From Treponema vincentii (GTDB lineage Bacteria; Spirochaetota; Spirochaetia; Treponematales; Treponemataceae), in NCBI RefSeq assembly GCF_010365865.1, contig NZ_CP048020.1, positions 1,550,001-1,614,000 of the forward strand: a stretch of 64,000 bases of DNA, read 5' to 3'. This document shows positions 1-8,705 of the stretch, piece by piece. Both the position numbers and the translations under genes were made by a program. Every line of letters begins with the position of its first letter. Position 1 is the first letter of the stretch. Below the pieces are notes generated by a model. It did not search any database and had not been told where the DNA came from. It saw nothing but the letters and a program-made list of their open reading frames with translations.

Positions 1-2
1 AG

Positions 3-260
3 CAAATCTCCGAGGGAGAAATACGGGATGCGGTACGCAGCTGCCGTGCACTCGGTATGCAGCATATCAGCCTTGATGCGGTAAAACGGAGGTGCCGCGC
101 AGGAATGGGGCGGTGCCACGGCGGTTTTTGTACGCCGCGGGTAATGGAAATCATCAGCAGGGAAGCCGGCATTCCGCTTGAACGCATTACTAAAAAAGGC
201 GGCTCCTCGTACATACTGAACAACCCACTGTCGGCAGATGAGGGGAAGGCGGCATTATGA
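3..260 (+). CDS. GlpA-like FAD-dependent glycerol-3-phosphate dehydrogenase, C-terminal end (partial)
   Basis: The frame is open from the first bases of the window, so only about the last 85 residues are visible. They form a BFD-like [2Fe-2S]-binding tail, recognised by the cysteine cluster RRCRAGMGRCHGGFC and the preceding ISEGEIRDAV segment. In anaerobic GlpA-type dehydrogenases and related oxidoreductases this domain follows the FAD domain. The stop codon overlaps the start of the next gene by 4 bases, so the two are translationally coupled, as expected for a GlpA/GlpB-like pair. The FAD domain lies outside the window, so the substrate is inferred from the neighbours. Confidence 0.8.
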   Translation, partial: QISEGEIRDAVRSCRALGMQHISLDAVKRRCRAGMGRCHGGFCTPRVMEIISREAGIPLERITKKGGSSYILNNPLSADEGKAAL

Positions 261-1651
261 AACGCTTTTATGATATCATTGTGATTGGAGCGGGACCCGC
301 CGGTATGGCTGCCGCTCTTGCCGCCGCCGAAAAAGCTCCGCAGTGCAGCATCGCACTGATAGAGCGGGAAGAGCATATCGGCGGTATTTTAAAGCAGTGC
401 ATTCACGACGGCTTCGGACTTATTCGGTTTAAAGAGCGGCTGACCGGTCCCGAATATGCATGGCGGTACCGCGATATGCTCGCTCAGCATTCCAACATCG
501 ACATATTCGTATCCACCTTTGTTATCCGTATCGTGCAGCAGAACGGCGGCGGCTTTGAACTGACCTTTACCAATCCGAAAAACGGCATTTTTACCCTTTC
601 CTGCACGGCGCTCATTTCCGCAACGGGTTGCAGAGAACGTACCGACCGGCAGGTGTTTATCCATGGCGACCGGCCTTCGGGCGTATTCACCGCAGGGCAG
701 GCGCAAGCCTTTATCAATTTAAAAGGGTATCTGCCCGGCAAGCGGTTTGTCATTTTGGGCAGCGGAGACATCGGGCTTATTATGGCGCGGCGGCTCACCC
801 TCGAAACCGCAAGTGTCGGCGGCAGTGTGGAAGGTGTCTACGAGGTAAAAAGCGAACCGTCGGGACTTACCCGCAATATTGTGCAATGCCTTGAAGACTA
901 CGGTATTCCGCTCCACCTTTCTACGACGGTGAGCGCCTTGCACGGGGCAGGACGCTTGGAGGGCGTAACCGTTACGCAGGTTGACGGACGGATGCAGCCG
1001 GTCGCCGATACGGAGCGGTATATCCCCTGCGACACCCTCATTTTGAGCGTCGGGCTTATCCCCGAAAACGACATCCTCGACAGTCTCGCGCCGAAAATGG
1101 ATACGCGGACAAAGGGACCGCAGGTTAATCAATATATGGAAACAACCGTACCGGGACTTTTCTCCTGTGGGAATGCCCTGCACGTCAATGACCTCGTAGA
1201 CTATGTTTCCGAATCGGGCAGTATTGCCGGGGAACAGGCTGCCTTACTCTGCAGCGGAACAGCGTTTGAAGGCAATACCGCCTCAGAAAGAGCTGCGGCA
1301 ACGGAAATACAGCCGGCGGCGCAGGCTGAGCTATGTAAAAATCCTGCTGAAATTCCCATCTATGCCGATAAAACGCTGCTATACCAAACACCCGCCCGCA
1401 TCGCACCGGACGGGAAGCAGGCGGTTCTGTACTTCCGGTCTGCGGCACAGCGGGAGCAAGCGGTATTGACAATTAGAGCGGAAACAAAAACAGGCTCAAA
1501 GACTCTTTTCAAAAAAACATTCCGGTTGTTAAAACCGCCGGAGATGGAACGGATTATCGTGGATACCGCATCGATACCGGCCTACACGCAGCAACTGTCT
1601 GTTTCGTTGACAGACGCAGAACCGGCGCATCAGGCAAAGGAGGCTGAATGA
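257..1651 (+). CDS. NAD(P)/FAD-dependent oxidoreductase (GlpB/HcnB-like subunit)
   Basis: This 464-residue flavoprotein has two dinucleotide-binding folds. The FAD motif VIGAGPAGMAAA is at residues 9-20 and the NAD(P) motif VILGSGDIGLIMARR is near residue 170. The segment TTVPGLFSCGNALHVNDLVDY near residue 295 is the usual second FAD contact of the pyridine-nucleotide disulphide oxidoreductase class. The last 120 residues form a less conserved tail. It lies between the GlpA-like gene and a DUF1667 gene with 4-base overlaps on both sides. In Firmicutes, Thermotoga and spirochaetes this trio accompanies a glycerol-type kinase and probably oxidises glycerol-3-phosphate or a related polyol phosphate. 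The role is inferred from that neighbourhood. Confidence 0.85.
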   Translation: MKRFYDIIVIGAGPAGMAAALAAAEKAPQCSIALIEREEHIGGILKQCIHDGFGLIRFKERLTGPEYAWRYRDMLAQHSNIDIFVSTFVIRIVQQNGGGFELTFTNPKNGIFTLSCTALISATGCRERTDRQVFIHGDRPSGVFTAGQAQAFINLKGYLPGKRFVILGSGDIGLIMARRLTLETASVGGSVEGVYEVKSEPSGLTRNIVQCLEDYGIPLHLSTTVSALHGAGRLEGVTVTQVDGRMQPVADTERYIPCDTLILSVGLIPENDILDSLAPKMDTRTKGPQVNQYMETTVPGLFSCGNALHVNDLVDYVSESGSIAGEQAALLCSGTAFEGNTASERAAATEIQPAAQAELCKNPAEIPIYADKTLLYQTPARIAPDGKQAVLYFRSAAQREQAVLTIRAETKTGSKTLFKKTFRLLKPPEMERIIVDTASIPAYTQQLSVSLTDAEPAHQAKEAE

Positions 1652-2055
1652 TCAAAGAGCTGACTTGTATTGCATGCCCGCGCGGCTGTGCATTAACCGT
1701 GACAATCGACGATGCAACGAATATAATAGTAGTAAGCGGAAACAGCTGTCCTAAAGGAATCAGCTACGGCAAACAGGAAGTGCTGTGCCCTATGAGAACG
1801 CTCACCACCACCGTTGCCTGCAAGCCGACTCGGCATAATGGAGAAACGACAGGATTCGGTGAGCCTGAGTTTATTCGCCTGCCGGTAAAAACCGGATGTG
1901 AAATTCCGCTTGAGGAGATGACATCTATGATAGAAAAAATACGCACTATTATCGCCTCCGCGCCGGTGCGATACGGAGACTGTCTTGCCCAGCTTACCAC
2001 TGAAAACGGAACTAAAATACCGATTCTCGCCTGTGCAAGTACGGAGGCTGAATGA
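1648..2055 (+). CDS. DUF1667 domain-containing protein
   Basis: This 135-residue protein has an N-terminal cysteine cluster (CIACPRGC, then NSCPKG about 30 residues on) that could bind a metal or an Fe-S centre. This matches the DUF1667 family, which almost always sits between GlpA/GlpB-like flavoproteins and an FGGY kinase. It overlaps the gene before it (ATGA) and the gene after it (ATGATT at its own stop), so the four genes form one tightly coupled operon. A small electron-transfer or assembly partner of the flavoproteins is plausible. No function is established. Confidence 0.85.
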   Translation: MIKELTCIACPRGCALTVTIDDATNIIVVSGNSCPKGISYGKQEVLCPMRTLTTTVACKPTRHNGETTGFGEPEFIRLPVKTGCEIPLEEMTSMIEKIRTIIASAPVRYGDCLAQLTTENGTKIPILACASTEAE

Positions 2056-3608
2056 TTATGACCGATCAATCGACGATTATCTCAATTGACTGCGGTACCC
2101 AGAGCCTGCGTGTTATCATCTTTGCGGAAGACGGTTCGGTACTTGCAAAGAAGCAGATTATGTATAAACCGTGCGTCAGTCCGCGGCCGGGATGGGCGGA
2201 ACAAGATCCCGCAGTGTGGTGGGGTGCGCTGTGCACAGGTGTAGCGGCACTCAAAAACAGTCATCCCGATTTAATGGCTCGCGCAAAGGGAATCGGCGTA
2301 ACAGCTCAGCGGGACACCGTCATCCTCATCGGTAAAGACGGAAACGTGCTGCGCCCTGCGATTACGTGGCTCGATACCCGAAAGGCACGCGGCCGGTATC
2401 ATCCGAATTTCATTATGAAGGCTGCGCTGAAAGCCGTTGATTACTACGAAAAAATCATGCATTCCCAAAGCGACGGTCAGTGCAACTGGATACAGGAAAA
2501 CGAGCCGGAAATTTGGAAAAAAACTTGGCGGGTACTGATGGTATCGGGCTATCTGCAATACCGGCTTACGGGAATTGCTGCCGATTCCCCTTCATCGCTG
2601 GTCGGACACATTCCCTTTGATCATAAAAAGCAAAAGTGGGCATCGCCCGGACACATCACGGCAAAGATATTTCCGATAGATGATAATAAAAAATGCAGTG
2701 TTGTCCAAAGCGGGAAAGAGATCGGACGGGTTTCCGCTCAAGGCGCTCTGGAAACGGGGCTTCCTGTCGGTATACCGGTCATCGCCTGCGGCAGTGATAA
2801 GGCATGCGAAACGCTCGGTATGGGATGTCTCGATGCGAAAACCGCGTCCCTCAGCTTCGGAACAACGGCAACGGTGGAAATATGCACCGACCGCTACACG
2901 GAACCGATCCGCTTCCTGCCCGCATACAGCGCCGCCTATCCCGGGCGTTGGGTACCGGAAATCGAAATATTCCGCGGCTACTGGATGATCAGCTGGTTTA
3001 AGGACGAGCTCGGCTATGAAGAACGGGCAAAGGCGACGGCAACCGGTATTATTCCGGAGCAAATTATGGATCGTCTCCTCGACTCCTCCCCGCCCGGCTG
3101 CTACGGCCTGATGCTGCAACCGTATTGGGGCGCCAGCCTTAAAGATCACTATGCGAAAGGCTCGATGATCGGGTTCGGCGACGTACACGGACGGCACGCA
3201 ATATACCGCGCAATCGTCGAAGGGCTCGCCTACTCGCTGCGGGAAGGACTGGAACAACTGCAACGGCAAAGCGGTGTTCCCGTACAAAAGGTTGCCGTTT
3301 CGGGCGGAGCCTCGCAGAGCGACCGTATCTGCACTATCACGGCGGATATCTTAAACAAGCCGCTCGTCCGCGGTGCGACAACGGAAACTTCTGCACTGGG
3401 AGCCGCGATCTTAACGGCGTACGGGACGGGGTGTTATTCAAGTATCGAAGAAAGCACCAAAAACATGGTTCATATCGCGCAGGAATTTACCCCCTCACCG
3501 GATAACCGCGAATTATATGATGAACTCTATCAAATATACACACAGATATATCCTATCTTAAAGCACGTGTATAAACGGATACGGGAAGTAACCGGTTATC
3601 CGTCATAA
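2052..3608 (+). CDS. FGGY-family carbohydrate kinase (glycerol/xylulose kinase-like)
   Basis: This 518-residue protein has the FGGY kinase layout. The N-terminal phosphate-1 motif is ISIDCGTQSLRV, followed by GWAEQDPAVWW, the substrate-loop segment GVTAQRDTV and the TWLDTRKARG strand. The C-terminal half carries LSFGTTATVEI and the adenosine-binding stretch VAVSGGASQSDRICTITADI. It is somewhat closer in feel to xylulokinase-like FGGY proteins than to classical GlpK, so the exact sugar or polyol is open. A GGAGG box is 5-6 bases before the first ATG, which overlaps the stop of the DUF1667 gene. A second in-frame ATG lies two codons on. With the upstream dehydrogenase subunits it probably phosphorylates the polyol that they oxidise. 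Confidence 0.85.
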   Translation: MIMTDQSTIISIDCGTQSLRVIIFAEDGSVLAKKQIMYKPCVSPRPGWAEQDPAVWWGALCTGVAALKNSHPDLMARAKGIGVTAQRDTVILIGKDGNVLRPAITWLDTRKARGRYHPNFIMKAALKAVDYYEKIMHSQSDGQCNWIQENEPEIWKKTWRVLMVSGYLQYRLTGIAADSPSSLVGHIPFDHKKQKWASPGHITAKIFPIDDNKKCSVVQSGKEIGRVSAQGALETGLPVGIPVIACGSDKACETLGMGCLDAKTASLSFGTTATVEICTDRYTEPIRFLPAYSAAYPGRWVPEIEIFRGYWMISWFKDELGYEERAKATATGIIPEQIMDRLLDSSPPGCYGLMLQPYWGASLKDHYAKGSMIGFGDVHGRHAIYRAIVEGLAYSLREGLEQLQRQSGVPVQKVAVSGGASQSDRICTITADILNKPLVRGATTETSALGAAILTAYGTGCYSSIEESTKNMVHIAQEFTPSPDNRELYDELYQIYTQIYPILKHVYKRIREVTGYPS

Positions 3609-3622
3609 AAAGTAGCATCGAG

Positions 3623-3659
3623 AGCATCTAAAAATCTCATCGAGTTTTAAGAGGTGTTC
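3623..3659. repeat. ATCTCTAAAAA-type palindromic intergenic repeat, copy 1
   Basis: An imperfect hairpin (GCATCTAAAAA...GAGTTTTAAGAGGTG) lies between the kinase and AgpS-like genes. Related sequences recur near 12.9, 13.9, 30.4, 33.5 and 36.0 kb. It may act as an attenuator or processing hairpin. Confidence 0.5.
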
Positions 3660-3686
3660 TATCATAAATTCAAATAGGAGATGACT

Positions 3687-5455
3687 ATGGCAGAACGTAA
3701 GGTATACAAGAATTTTAAACCGGAATGGGAGCAAGTTCCCCCGCCGCCGGCTTCATTCCGTTCGATTTTAAAATGGGGAGACCCCAACGAATTTAAGGAA
3801 CCGAATGAAAGGCTTTTTACCTTTATGAAAGGTGAGCTCGGCTTAACCGATGCGGATTTTCAGCGGAAGGGCGCCGACGGACATGAAGCGGTACCCGAAA
3901 CATTAGCGACGCCGCCGCTCGAACCGGAGCATGTCGCGTTCTTTGAATCCGTGTGCGGTAAAGAGAATGTCAGTACCAAGGGATACAACCGGCTTTCCGT
4001 AGCTTACGGCAAAACCATGTACGACCTCTACCGGCTGCGGGAGAACATCACCGAAAATGCCCCGCGGGCAGTGCTCTATCCTTCAAGTCATGAAGAAATC
4101 GTGCAGATTGTCGAATACTGCCAAAAGCAGCACATTCCCCTCTATGTATACGGCGGCGGCTCTTCCGTTACCCGCGGCGTAGAAGCGTTTAAGGGCGGCA
4201 TCAGCCTTGATATGCGGCGGAACTTTAACAAGGTGATTAACTTTAACGAAACCGATCAAACCATCACGGTTGAAGCGGGGATGTCCGGCCCCCAGCTCGA
4301 AAAAATCTTAAGCGAAGCGAAAACACGGTTCGGCGCACGGCACGCATACACCTGCGGACACTTTCCGCAGTCGTTTGAATACTCCTCCGTCGGCGGCTGG
4401 ACGGTAACGCGGGGGCGCCGGTCAAAACTCAACCTATTACGGCAATATTCACAATATCGTGATGGGGCAGACTTATGTTACCCCCACCGGTGTCATTAAA
4501 AGCTACGGACTTCCCGCCCACGCAGTCGGCCCCTGATATCGATGAGTTGATGATGGGGTCGGAAGGAGCGTTCGGCGTACTGACGCATGTAACGCTGAAA
4601 ATTTCCCGCCTGACTGCGGAGAACCGCCGGTATTTCAGTTTTATGTTTAAGGACTGGCAGAGCGGACGCGACGCCGCGCGGGAAATTATGCAGGCCGAAG
4701 CAGGCTATCCTTCCGTGTTCCGCCTATCCGACCCCGAAGAAACCGATGCAATGATGAAGCTCTACGGCGTGGAAGGCACGCCGCTCGAAAGCTTGATGAA
4801 CCTCCGCGGATACAAAGCGCATGACCGCTGTATGTTCTTAGGCTGGACGGAAGGGGAGCGAGGCTTTTCTTCAAATCTCTTCCGCGTCGTAAAAAAAATC
4901 AGCAAAGCCCACGGCGGACTGTACCTCACCGGCTATCCCGCGCACAAATGGGAAGAAGGCCGCTTTACCGACCCCTATTTACGGGAATCGCTGCAGGACT
5001 ACGGTATCATCATCGACACGATGGAATGCTCCGTTACATGGGAGATGATGGGGCGTGTGCATGAAAAGGTTCGCGCCTTTGCAAAATCCCGCCCGAACAC
5101 GGTCTGTATGACGCACCTTTCCCATGCGTATGAGCAGGGAGCCAATCTCTATTTTATCTTTATCGGAAAATTCCGTGATAAAGAAGAATATGCAGAATAT
5201 CAGTTCGGTATCTTTGATAATATCATGGAACAGGGCGCTGCGATGAGCCACCACCACGGTGTCGGCAAGATGACGGCCGCATGGGTGGAACAATCGATCG
5301 GCACGGATAGGCTGAATATTTTCCGCGCGTTAAAAAAGCATTTTGACCCCGACAATATTATGAACCCGGGCGGCACCCTCGGCATCGACATGACCGATGA
5401 GCAAAAGCGTAAACCGAAGTTCTGCAGCAGAACATGGGATAATCCTGCATATTAA
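3687..5455 (+). CDS. FAD-binding oxidoreductase, alkylglycerone-phosphate synthase (AgpS)-like; two homopolymer frameshifts
   Basis: Joined across two single-base shifts, this is a 588-residue flavoprotein of the vanillyl-alcohol-oxidase fold. The FAD loop VYGGGSSVTRG is near residue 153. SFEYSSVGGWTVTRG and DELMMGSEGAFGVLT follow, and the C-terminal HHHGVGK matches the active-site histidines of alkyl-dihydroxyacetonephosphate synthases, which make ether-lipid precursors. The frame breaks after G5 at 4411-4415 and again at C4 at 4530-4533. Removing one base from each run restores the family sequence (TVTRGAGQNSTYYGNIHN..., AVGPDIDEL). The chosen ATG lies 6 bases after GGAG, whereas an ATG 6 bases upstream overlaps that box. 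It follows the kinase gene by about 80 bp and may use dihydroxyacetone- or glycerol-phosphate. Confidence 0.8.
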
Positions 5456-5494
5456 GAGGTATCGCTCAAAATAACGGAGCCGCTAAAAAGAGCC

Positions 5495-5649
5495 GGGGCT
5501 GTCCAAAAACTTCAGTTTTGGACAGTTTCCTTAGATTTAGATGCGATGTTTAAAATTAAGTTATTACTGTATAAAGACTTAATTTTAAACTCGCTATCAG
5601 CTATGCTGATGACGATGTCCAAAAAGTAACCAACTTTTGAGACATCCCC
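5495..5649. repeat. GGGG(C/A)TGTC-ended palindromic element, long copy (155 bp)
   Basis: The element begins GGGGCTGTCCAAAAACT and ends AACTTTTGAGACATCCCC, which are imperfect terminal inverted repeats like insertion-sequence ends. Inside are a perfect 10-bp hairpin (CTGTCCAAAA / TTTTGGACAG), a 14-bp inverted repeat (GTTTAAAATTAAGT / ACTTAATTTTAAAC) flanked by GCGAT and TCGC, and ATCAGC-TAT-GCTGAT. The GCGATGTTT...AAACTCGC frame resembles hairpin H2 of the triplet repeats further along. It has no coding capacity. A 39-bp version made of just the two ends occurs near 53.7 kb. It fills the gap between two convergent transcription units and probably also terminates them. Confidence 0.75.
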
Positions 5650-5660
5650 GGTTTTCGTTT

Positions 5661-6128
5661 TTAATGCAATTCTTCAAACCCGTAGGTTTCTTCTTTTGTA
5701 TTAAAGAAATAGTTATAGGATTTGGAAGCCTCTACTGTAATTTCCTGTTTGCTTGCACCGTAGGTTGTTGTAACGGAGCGGTAAAAGAAACCGGGACGAG
5801 TTTTTGAAAAAGACGATTCGACGACATGGGTTCCGGGAGTAACATAGAATCCGGTTGAAAGCTTTTCTCTAAAGTAGAACGGGCGCTCCCCGTCGACGCT
5901 GCGGATGGTTATCTGTTGAGCGGCACTCGCCAGATAACCGGTTACCGAACTCGTTTTACCGATATATACTTTTACCGCATCGGGATGTTCATTCAGCCAA
6001 TTTGTAACGCGCTGTTTATCCTTCTTCGTTTTAAAGATTGCAAATGCAAAATAAGCAAGCAGCCCTATCGGAATAAGGATAAAATAATAGATATGTGAAA
6101 AACTTGTATTACTCATGATGGTGTCCAT
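5661..6128 (-). CDS. Hypothetical membrane-anchored protein
   Basis: I do not recognise this 155-residue protein. It has one hydrophobic segment at residues 13-32 followed by a soluble domain with many beta-forming residues (SVTGYLASAAQQITIRSVDG, YVTPGTHVVESSF). The predicted topology is an N-terminal anchor with a C-terminal domain. A good ribosome site (AAAGGAG) sits 7 bases before the ATG, and the start overlaps the upstream gene by 20 bases, so the two are co-transcribed and probably work together. The repeated ITIRSVDG / QEITVEASKSYNYFF pattern suggests a small beta-sandwich. Confidence 0.65.
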   Translation of the reverse strand: MDTIMSNTSFSHIYYFILIPIGLLAYFAFAIFKTKKDKQRVTNWLNEHPDAVKVYIGKTSSVTGYLASAAQQITIRSVDGERPFYFREKLSTGFYVTPGTHVVESSFSKTRPGFFYRSVTTTYGASKQEITVEASKSYNYFFNTKEETYGFEELH

Positions 6129-6609
6129 GGGTTTTCTCCTTTACGGTTGTCAATTTAGCCGGTTCATCAGTATTGTCCGTGCTGAGTTTGGTTACGGAAT
6201 CTCTATTGATTCCCAAATCATCCAATAACTTTATAAACTGCGTAATACCGATTAATTCGCAGTCAATCAGTTCTTCATTTTCTCCCTGCCGGGTAAGATA
6301 GAGCGAGCATTCCGTATCCCCGCCGGAACTAACGGTTTTTGCCCGTATAGCTGTAGCGGAAATCGAATAGGTATCGATTTTTTTCCCTTTTTTTATCGTC
6401 AATGTATTGCCGTCGGTTTCTATAACAATCATGTTGCCGATAATGACAAGCCAAATATAGCCGGCGAAAACTGCTAAAGCTATCAATAGCAATAATACGG
6501 AACTTTTAAGCCAAATTGATGCAATAAAAGTCACAAAGAGAGCGGCTCCCGCACCAAAAATGAGATTCACGAGAACTCTGTGCGGACGTGTCTTATAGAC
6601 ATTGCTCAT
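6109..6609 (-). CDS. Hypothetical protein with two transmembrane helices
   Basis: This 166-residue protein has two adjacent hydrophobic helices (about residues 14-32 and 36-60) followed by a cytoplasmic beta-rich domain (VIETDGNTLTIKKGKKIDTYSI), like small PH-type or 'DUF' membrane proteins. The C-terminus is histidine-rich (HGHHHE). It is the first gene of a two-gene operon, with a strong GGAGG ribosome site and a near-consensus promoter upstream. No function can be assigned. Confidence 0.65.
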   Translation of the reverse strand: MSNVYKTRPHRVLVNLIFGAGAALFVTFIASIWLKSSVLLLLIALAVFAGYIWLVIIGNMIVIETDGNTLTIKKGKKIDTYSISATAIRAKTVSSGGDTECSLYLTRQGENEELIDCELIGITQFIKLLDDLGINRDSVTKLSTDNTDEPAKLTTVKEKTHGHHHE

Positions 6610-6645
6610 TTTTTCCTCCTAATAAACTTCGGAATCGAAAGCATT

Positions 6646-6673
6646 ATTATAATTGAGCAAGATAGTTTGTCAA
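6646..6673 (-). promoter_or_regulatory. Sigma-70 type promoter for the two-gene membrane-protein operon
   Basis: On the minus strand, TTGACA, a 16-base spacer and TATAAT lie about 40 bases before the start codon at 6609. Both boxes match the consensus perfectly. Confidence 0.7.
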
Positions 6674-6749
6674 CCCAATCTAAATTTAGAGGATGCGAAT
6701 TTACAAGATCGCACAAATAGATTACTGAGACGCCCTATTACACCACATA

Positions 6750-6779
6750 TTGAAATTTCTTTCTACTTTATGGCATACT
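6750..6779 (+). promoter_or_regulatory. Likely promoter of the small GNAT gene
   Basis: TTGAAA and CATACT are separated by 18 bases and lie 22 bases before the AAGGAG-preceded ATG. Confidence 0.5.
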
Positions 6780-6800
6780 GCTTTCTGCAAGGAGAATACG

Positions 6801-7076
6801 ATGGAACTCATACATCAAGAAAATAGAATTTATGCGGAAAACGATACCGGAAAAGTTATTGCCGAGGTTACCTTTCCGCAGGAGAATGATTCGACGGTTT
6901 GCCTCGACCATACCTTTGTTGATGATTCGCTGAGAGGACAGGGCGTTGCCGGTAAGCTCGTTAAAGAAGTCGTAGACTATGCCCAAAAAAACGGAAAAAA
7001 GATACGGCCTCAATGCTCGTATGCAGCTGATTGGTTCAATAAACATTCGGAATACGCGGATTTAGTCGCGCATTAA
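6801..7076 (+). CDS. GNAT family N-acetyltransferase (YjdJ/COG2388-like, minimal)
   Basis: This 91-residue protein belongs to the short GNAT class. It shows the acetyl-CoA pyrophosphate loop (VDDSLRGQGVAGKLVKEVVDYA) and the terminal YAADWFNKHSEY segment, as in the E. coli YjdJ and human GTLF3B type. The start is the ATG directly after AAGGAGAATACG. An in-frame start 51 bases earlier would place the promoter inside the gene. The substrate is unknown. It stands alone between an operon running the other way and a palindromic repeat. Confidence 0.8.
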   Translation: MELIHQENRIYAENDTGKVIAEVTFPQENDSTVCLDHTFVDDSLRGQGVAGKLVKEVVDYAQKNGKKIRPQCSYAADWFNKHSEYADLVAH

Positions 7077-7078
7077 TT

Positions 7079-7172
7079 AAACCACCAAGCACGCAGAGAC
7101 CGCAAAGGATTCTAAAAAGAACACTCTTATCGAATTCCTTTTCTTTGCGATCTTGGCGGCCTTTGCGGTTAC
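7079..7172. repeat. Palindromic 'CGCAAAGG/CCTTTGCG' intergenic repeat
   Basis: AACCACCAAGCACGCAGAG...CCGCAAAGG on the left is mirrored by CTTTGCGATCTTGGCGGCCTTTGCGGTT on the right, about 90 bp in total. The motif resembles a dispersed 'accaccaag...gcaaag' sequence I know from several unrelated bacterial genomes. It may terminate the GNAT gene. Confidence 0.5.
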
Positions 7173-7226
7173 ATTTACCAATTAGTTTATCTTTATCCCT
7201 CGCAAAGAGGAGGCACTTGAGTACTT

Positions 7227-8705
7227 ATGAATGTTTTAGCTGAAAAATGTAAAGAAGTTATTTTTTCAGTTTTACCCATTGCCGTGTTAATTTGTATTTT
7301 GAACTTCCTTTTTGTGCGAGTTGATTATACTTTTTTTATTCAGTTCTTAATCGGCGTTGTTTTTATCTGCATCGGGCTTACGATATTCCTATTCGGAATA
7401 GACATCGGTATTACGCCCATCGGCGACGTGATGGGGCAGTTTATCACTGCGAAAAATAAAATCTCAGTGGTTATTATCGGAGCGCTCATACTCGGCTTTT
7501 TTATTTCGATTGCCGAACCCGATTTGCAAATCCTCGGCGATCAAGTGATGCAAGTCACCAAGGGTGCAATCCCGCAAACCACGCTGATTGTTATCGTTTC
7601 AATCGGTGTCGCGGTATTTCTTGCCGTCGGATTATTAACCATTGTCTATCACATCCCGCAGCATAAAGCTTTTACTTTCTCGTATGGATTGATATTACTC
7701 TGTTCGATTTTTTCGGTACGGGAGGGCATCTCGATTGCCTTTGATTCTTCGGGTGCAACAACCGGTGCAATTACGGTGCCGTTTGTTCTGGCAATAGCAG
7801 CAGGTGTTTCCCGCATGAAGAAAAACTCCATTGCATCGGAAACGGATTCTTTCGGGCTTGTCGGGATGGTTTCGGCAGGAGCAATCTTGAGCGTGCTTGC
7901 AATAACTTTGATACGGCAGTTACCAGCCTTTGATAATGATTTCAGTATTTCGGAGCCTGCTGCCGGAGCATCAATTCTTACCGCCATCTCCGAAGCGTTT
8001 AAGCATGCTGCCTCTGAATCGATGCTGTCGCTGTTACCGATTGCGATTATCTTTTTACTCACCGATGTATGTTCGTTACGGTTGAAAAAAAACACCTTGA
8101 GCGGAATTATTAAAGGGATGATTATCACCTTTGTCGGCTTAATGTTATTTTTAGCGGGAGTAAAAACGGGTTTTTTGGATCTCGGCTTCCTGATTGGGCA
8201 TAAAATCGGAGAGATTGCAAATCTACCGCTCATTTTAATCATCGGGGCTTTTATCGGCTGCGTAGTCATCCTTGCGGAGCCGGCCGTTTATGTATTGACC
8301 AAGCAAATTGAAACCGTCAGCGCCGGCTATATTCCGAGAAAGCTGGTACTCATCTTCCTTGCGCTCGGCGTGAGTATTGCGACATTTCTTTCGATGCTGA
8401 GGATTCTTATTCCCGCATTTCAACTCTGGCATATTCTATTGCCGGGATATATGGTCGCGCTTGCGCTTTCATGGATTGTGCCGGAGCTGTTTGTCGGTAT
8501 GGCTTTTGACGCAGGAGGGGTCGCGTCGGGGCCGATGACAGCAACATTCGTGCTCTCCTTTGCGCAAGGGCTGGCGGCAGCAACGCCGGGTGCAAACGTA
8601 CTTATCGACGGGTTCGGTATTATCGCAGCAGTCGCTTTGGCGCCGGTTATCTCGCTGCAAGTGCTGGGATTACTTTTTTATTTAAAACAAAGGAAGGGGA
8701 CATGA
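7227..8705 (+). CDS. DUF1538 family polytopic membrane protein
   Basis: This 492-residue protein is almost entirely hydrophobic, with roughly 12-14 membrane helices. It is built as two repeats, each containing a glycine/serine-rich loop (FDSSGATTGAITVPFVLAIA near residue 172 and FDAGGVASGPMTATFVLSFA near residue 430) plus re-entrant-looking FGIDIGITPIGD and LAEPAVYVLT segments. This is the DUF1538 family, whose members lie beside PII-like genes and are likely transporters of unknown substrate. The duplicated G-(A/S)-x-(T/S)-G-(P/A) loops look like pore or substrate sites. It overlaps the downstream PII-like gene by 4 bases, which points to direct PII-type gating. Confidence 0.8.
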   Translation: MNVLAEKCKEVIFSVLPIAVLICILNFLFVRVDYTFFIQFLIGVVFICIGLTIFLFGIDIGITPIGDVMGQFITAKNKISVVIIGALILGFFISIAEPDLQILGDQVMQVTKGAIPQTTLIVIVSIGVAVFLAVGLLTIVYHIPQHKAFTFSYGLILLCSIFSVREGISIAFDSSGATTGAITVPFVLAIAAGVSRMKKNSIASETDSFGLVGMVSAGAILSVLAITLIRQLPAFDNDFSISEPAAGASILTAISEAFKHAASESMLSLLPIAIIFLLTDVCSLRLKKNTLSGIIKGMIITFVGLMLFLAGVKTGFLDLGFLIGHKIGEIANLPLILIIGAFIGCVVILAEPAVYVLTKQIETVSAGYIPRKLVLIFLALGVSIATFLSMLRILIPAFQLWHILLPGYMVALALSWIVPELFVGMAFDAGGVASGPMTATFVLSFAQGLAAATPGANVLIDGFGIIAAVALAPVISLQVLGLLFYLKQRKGT

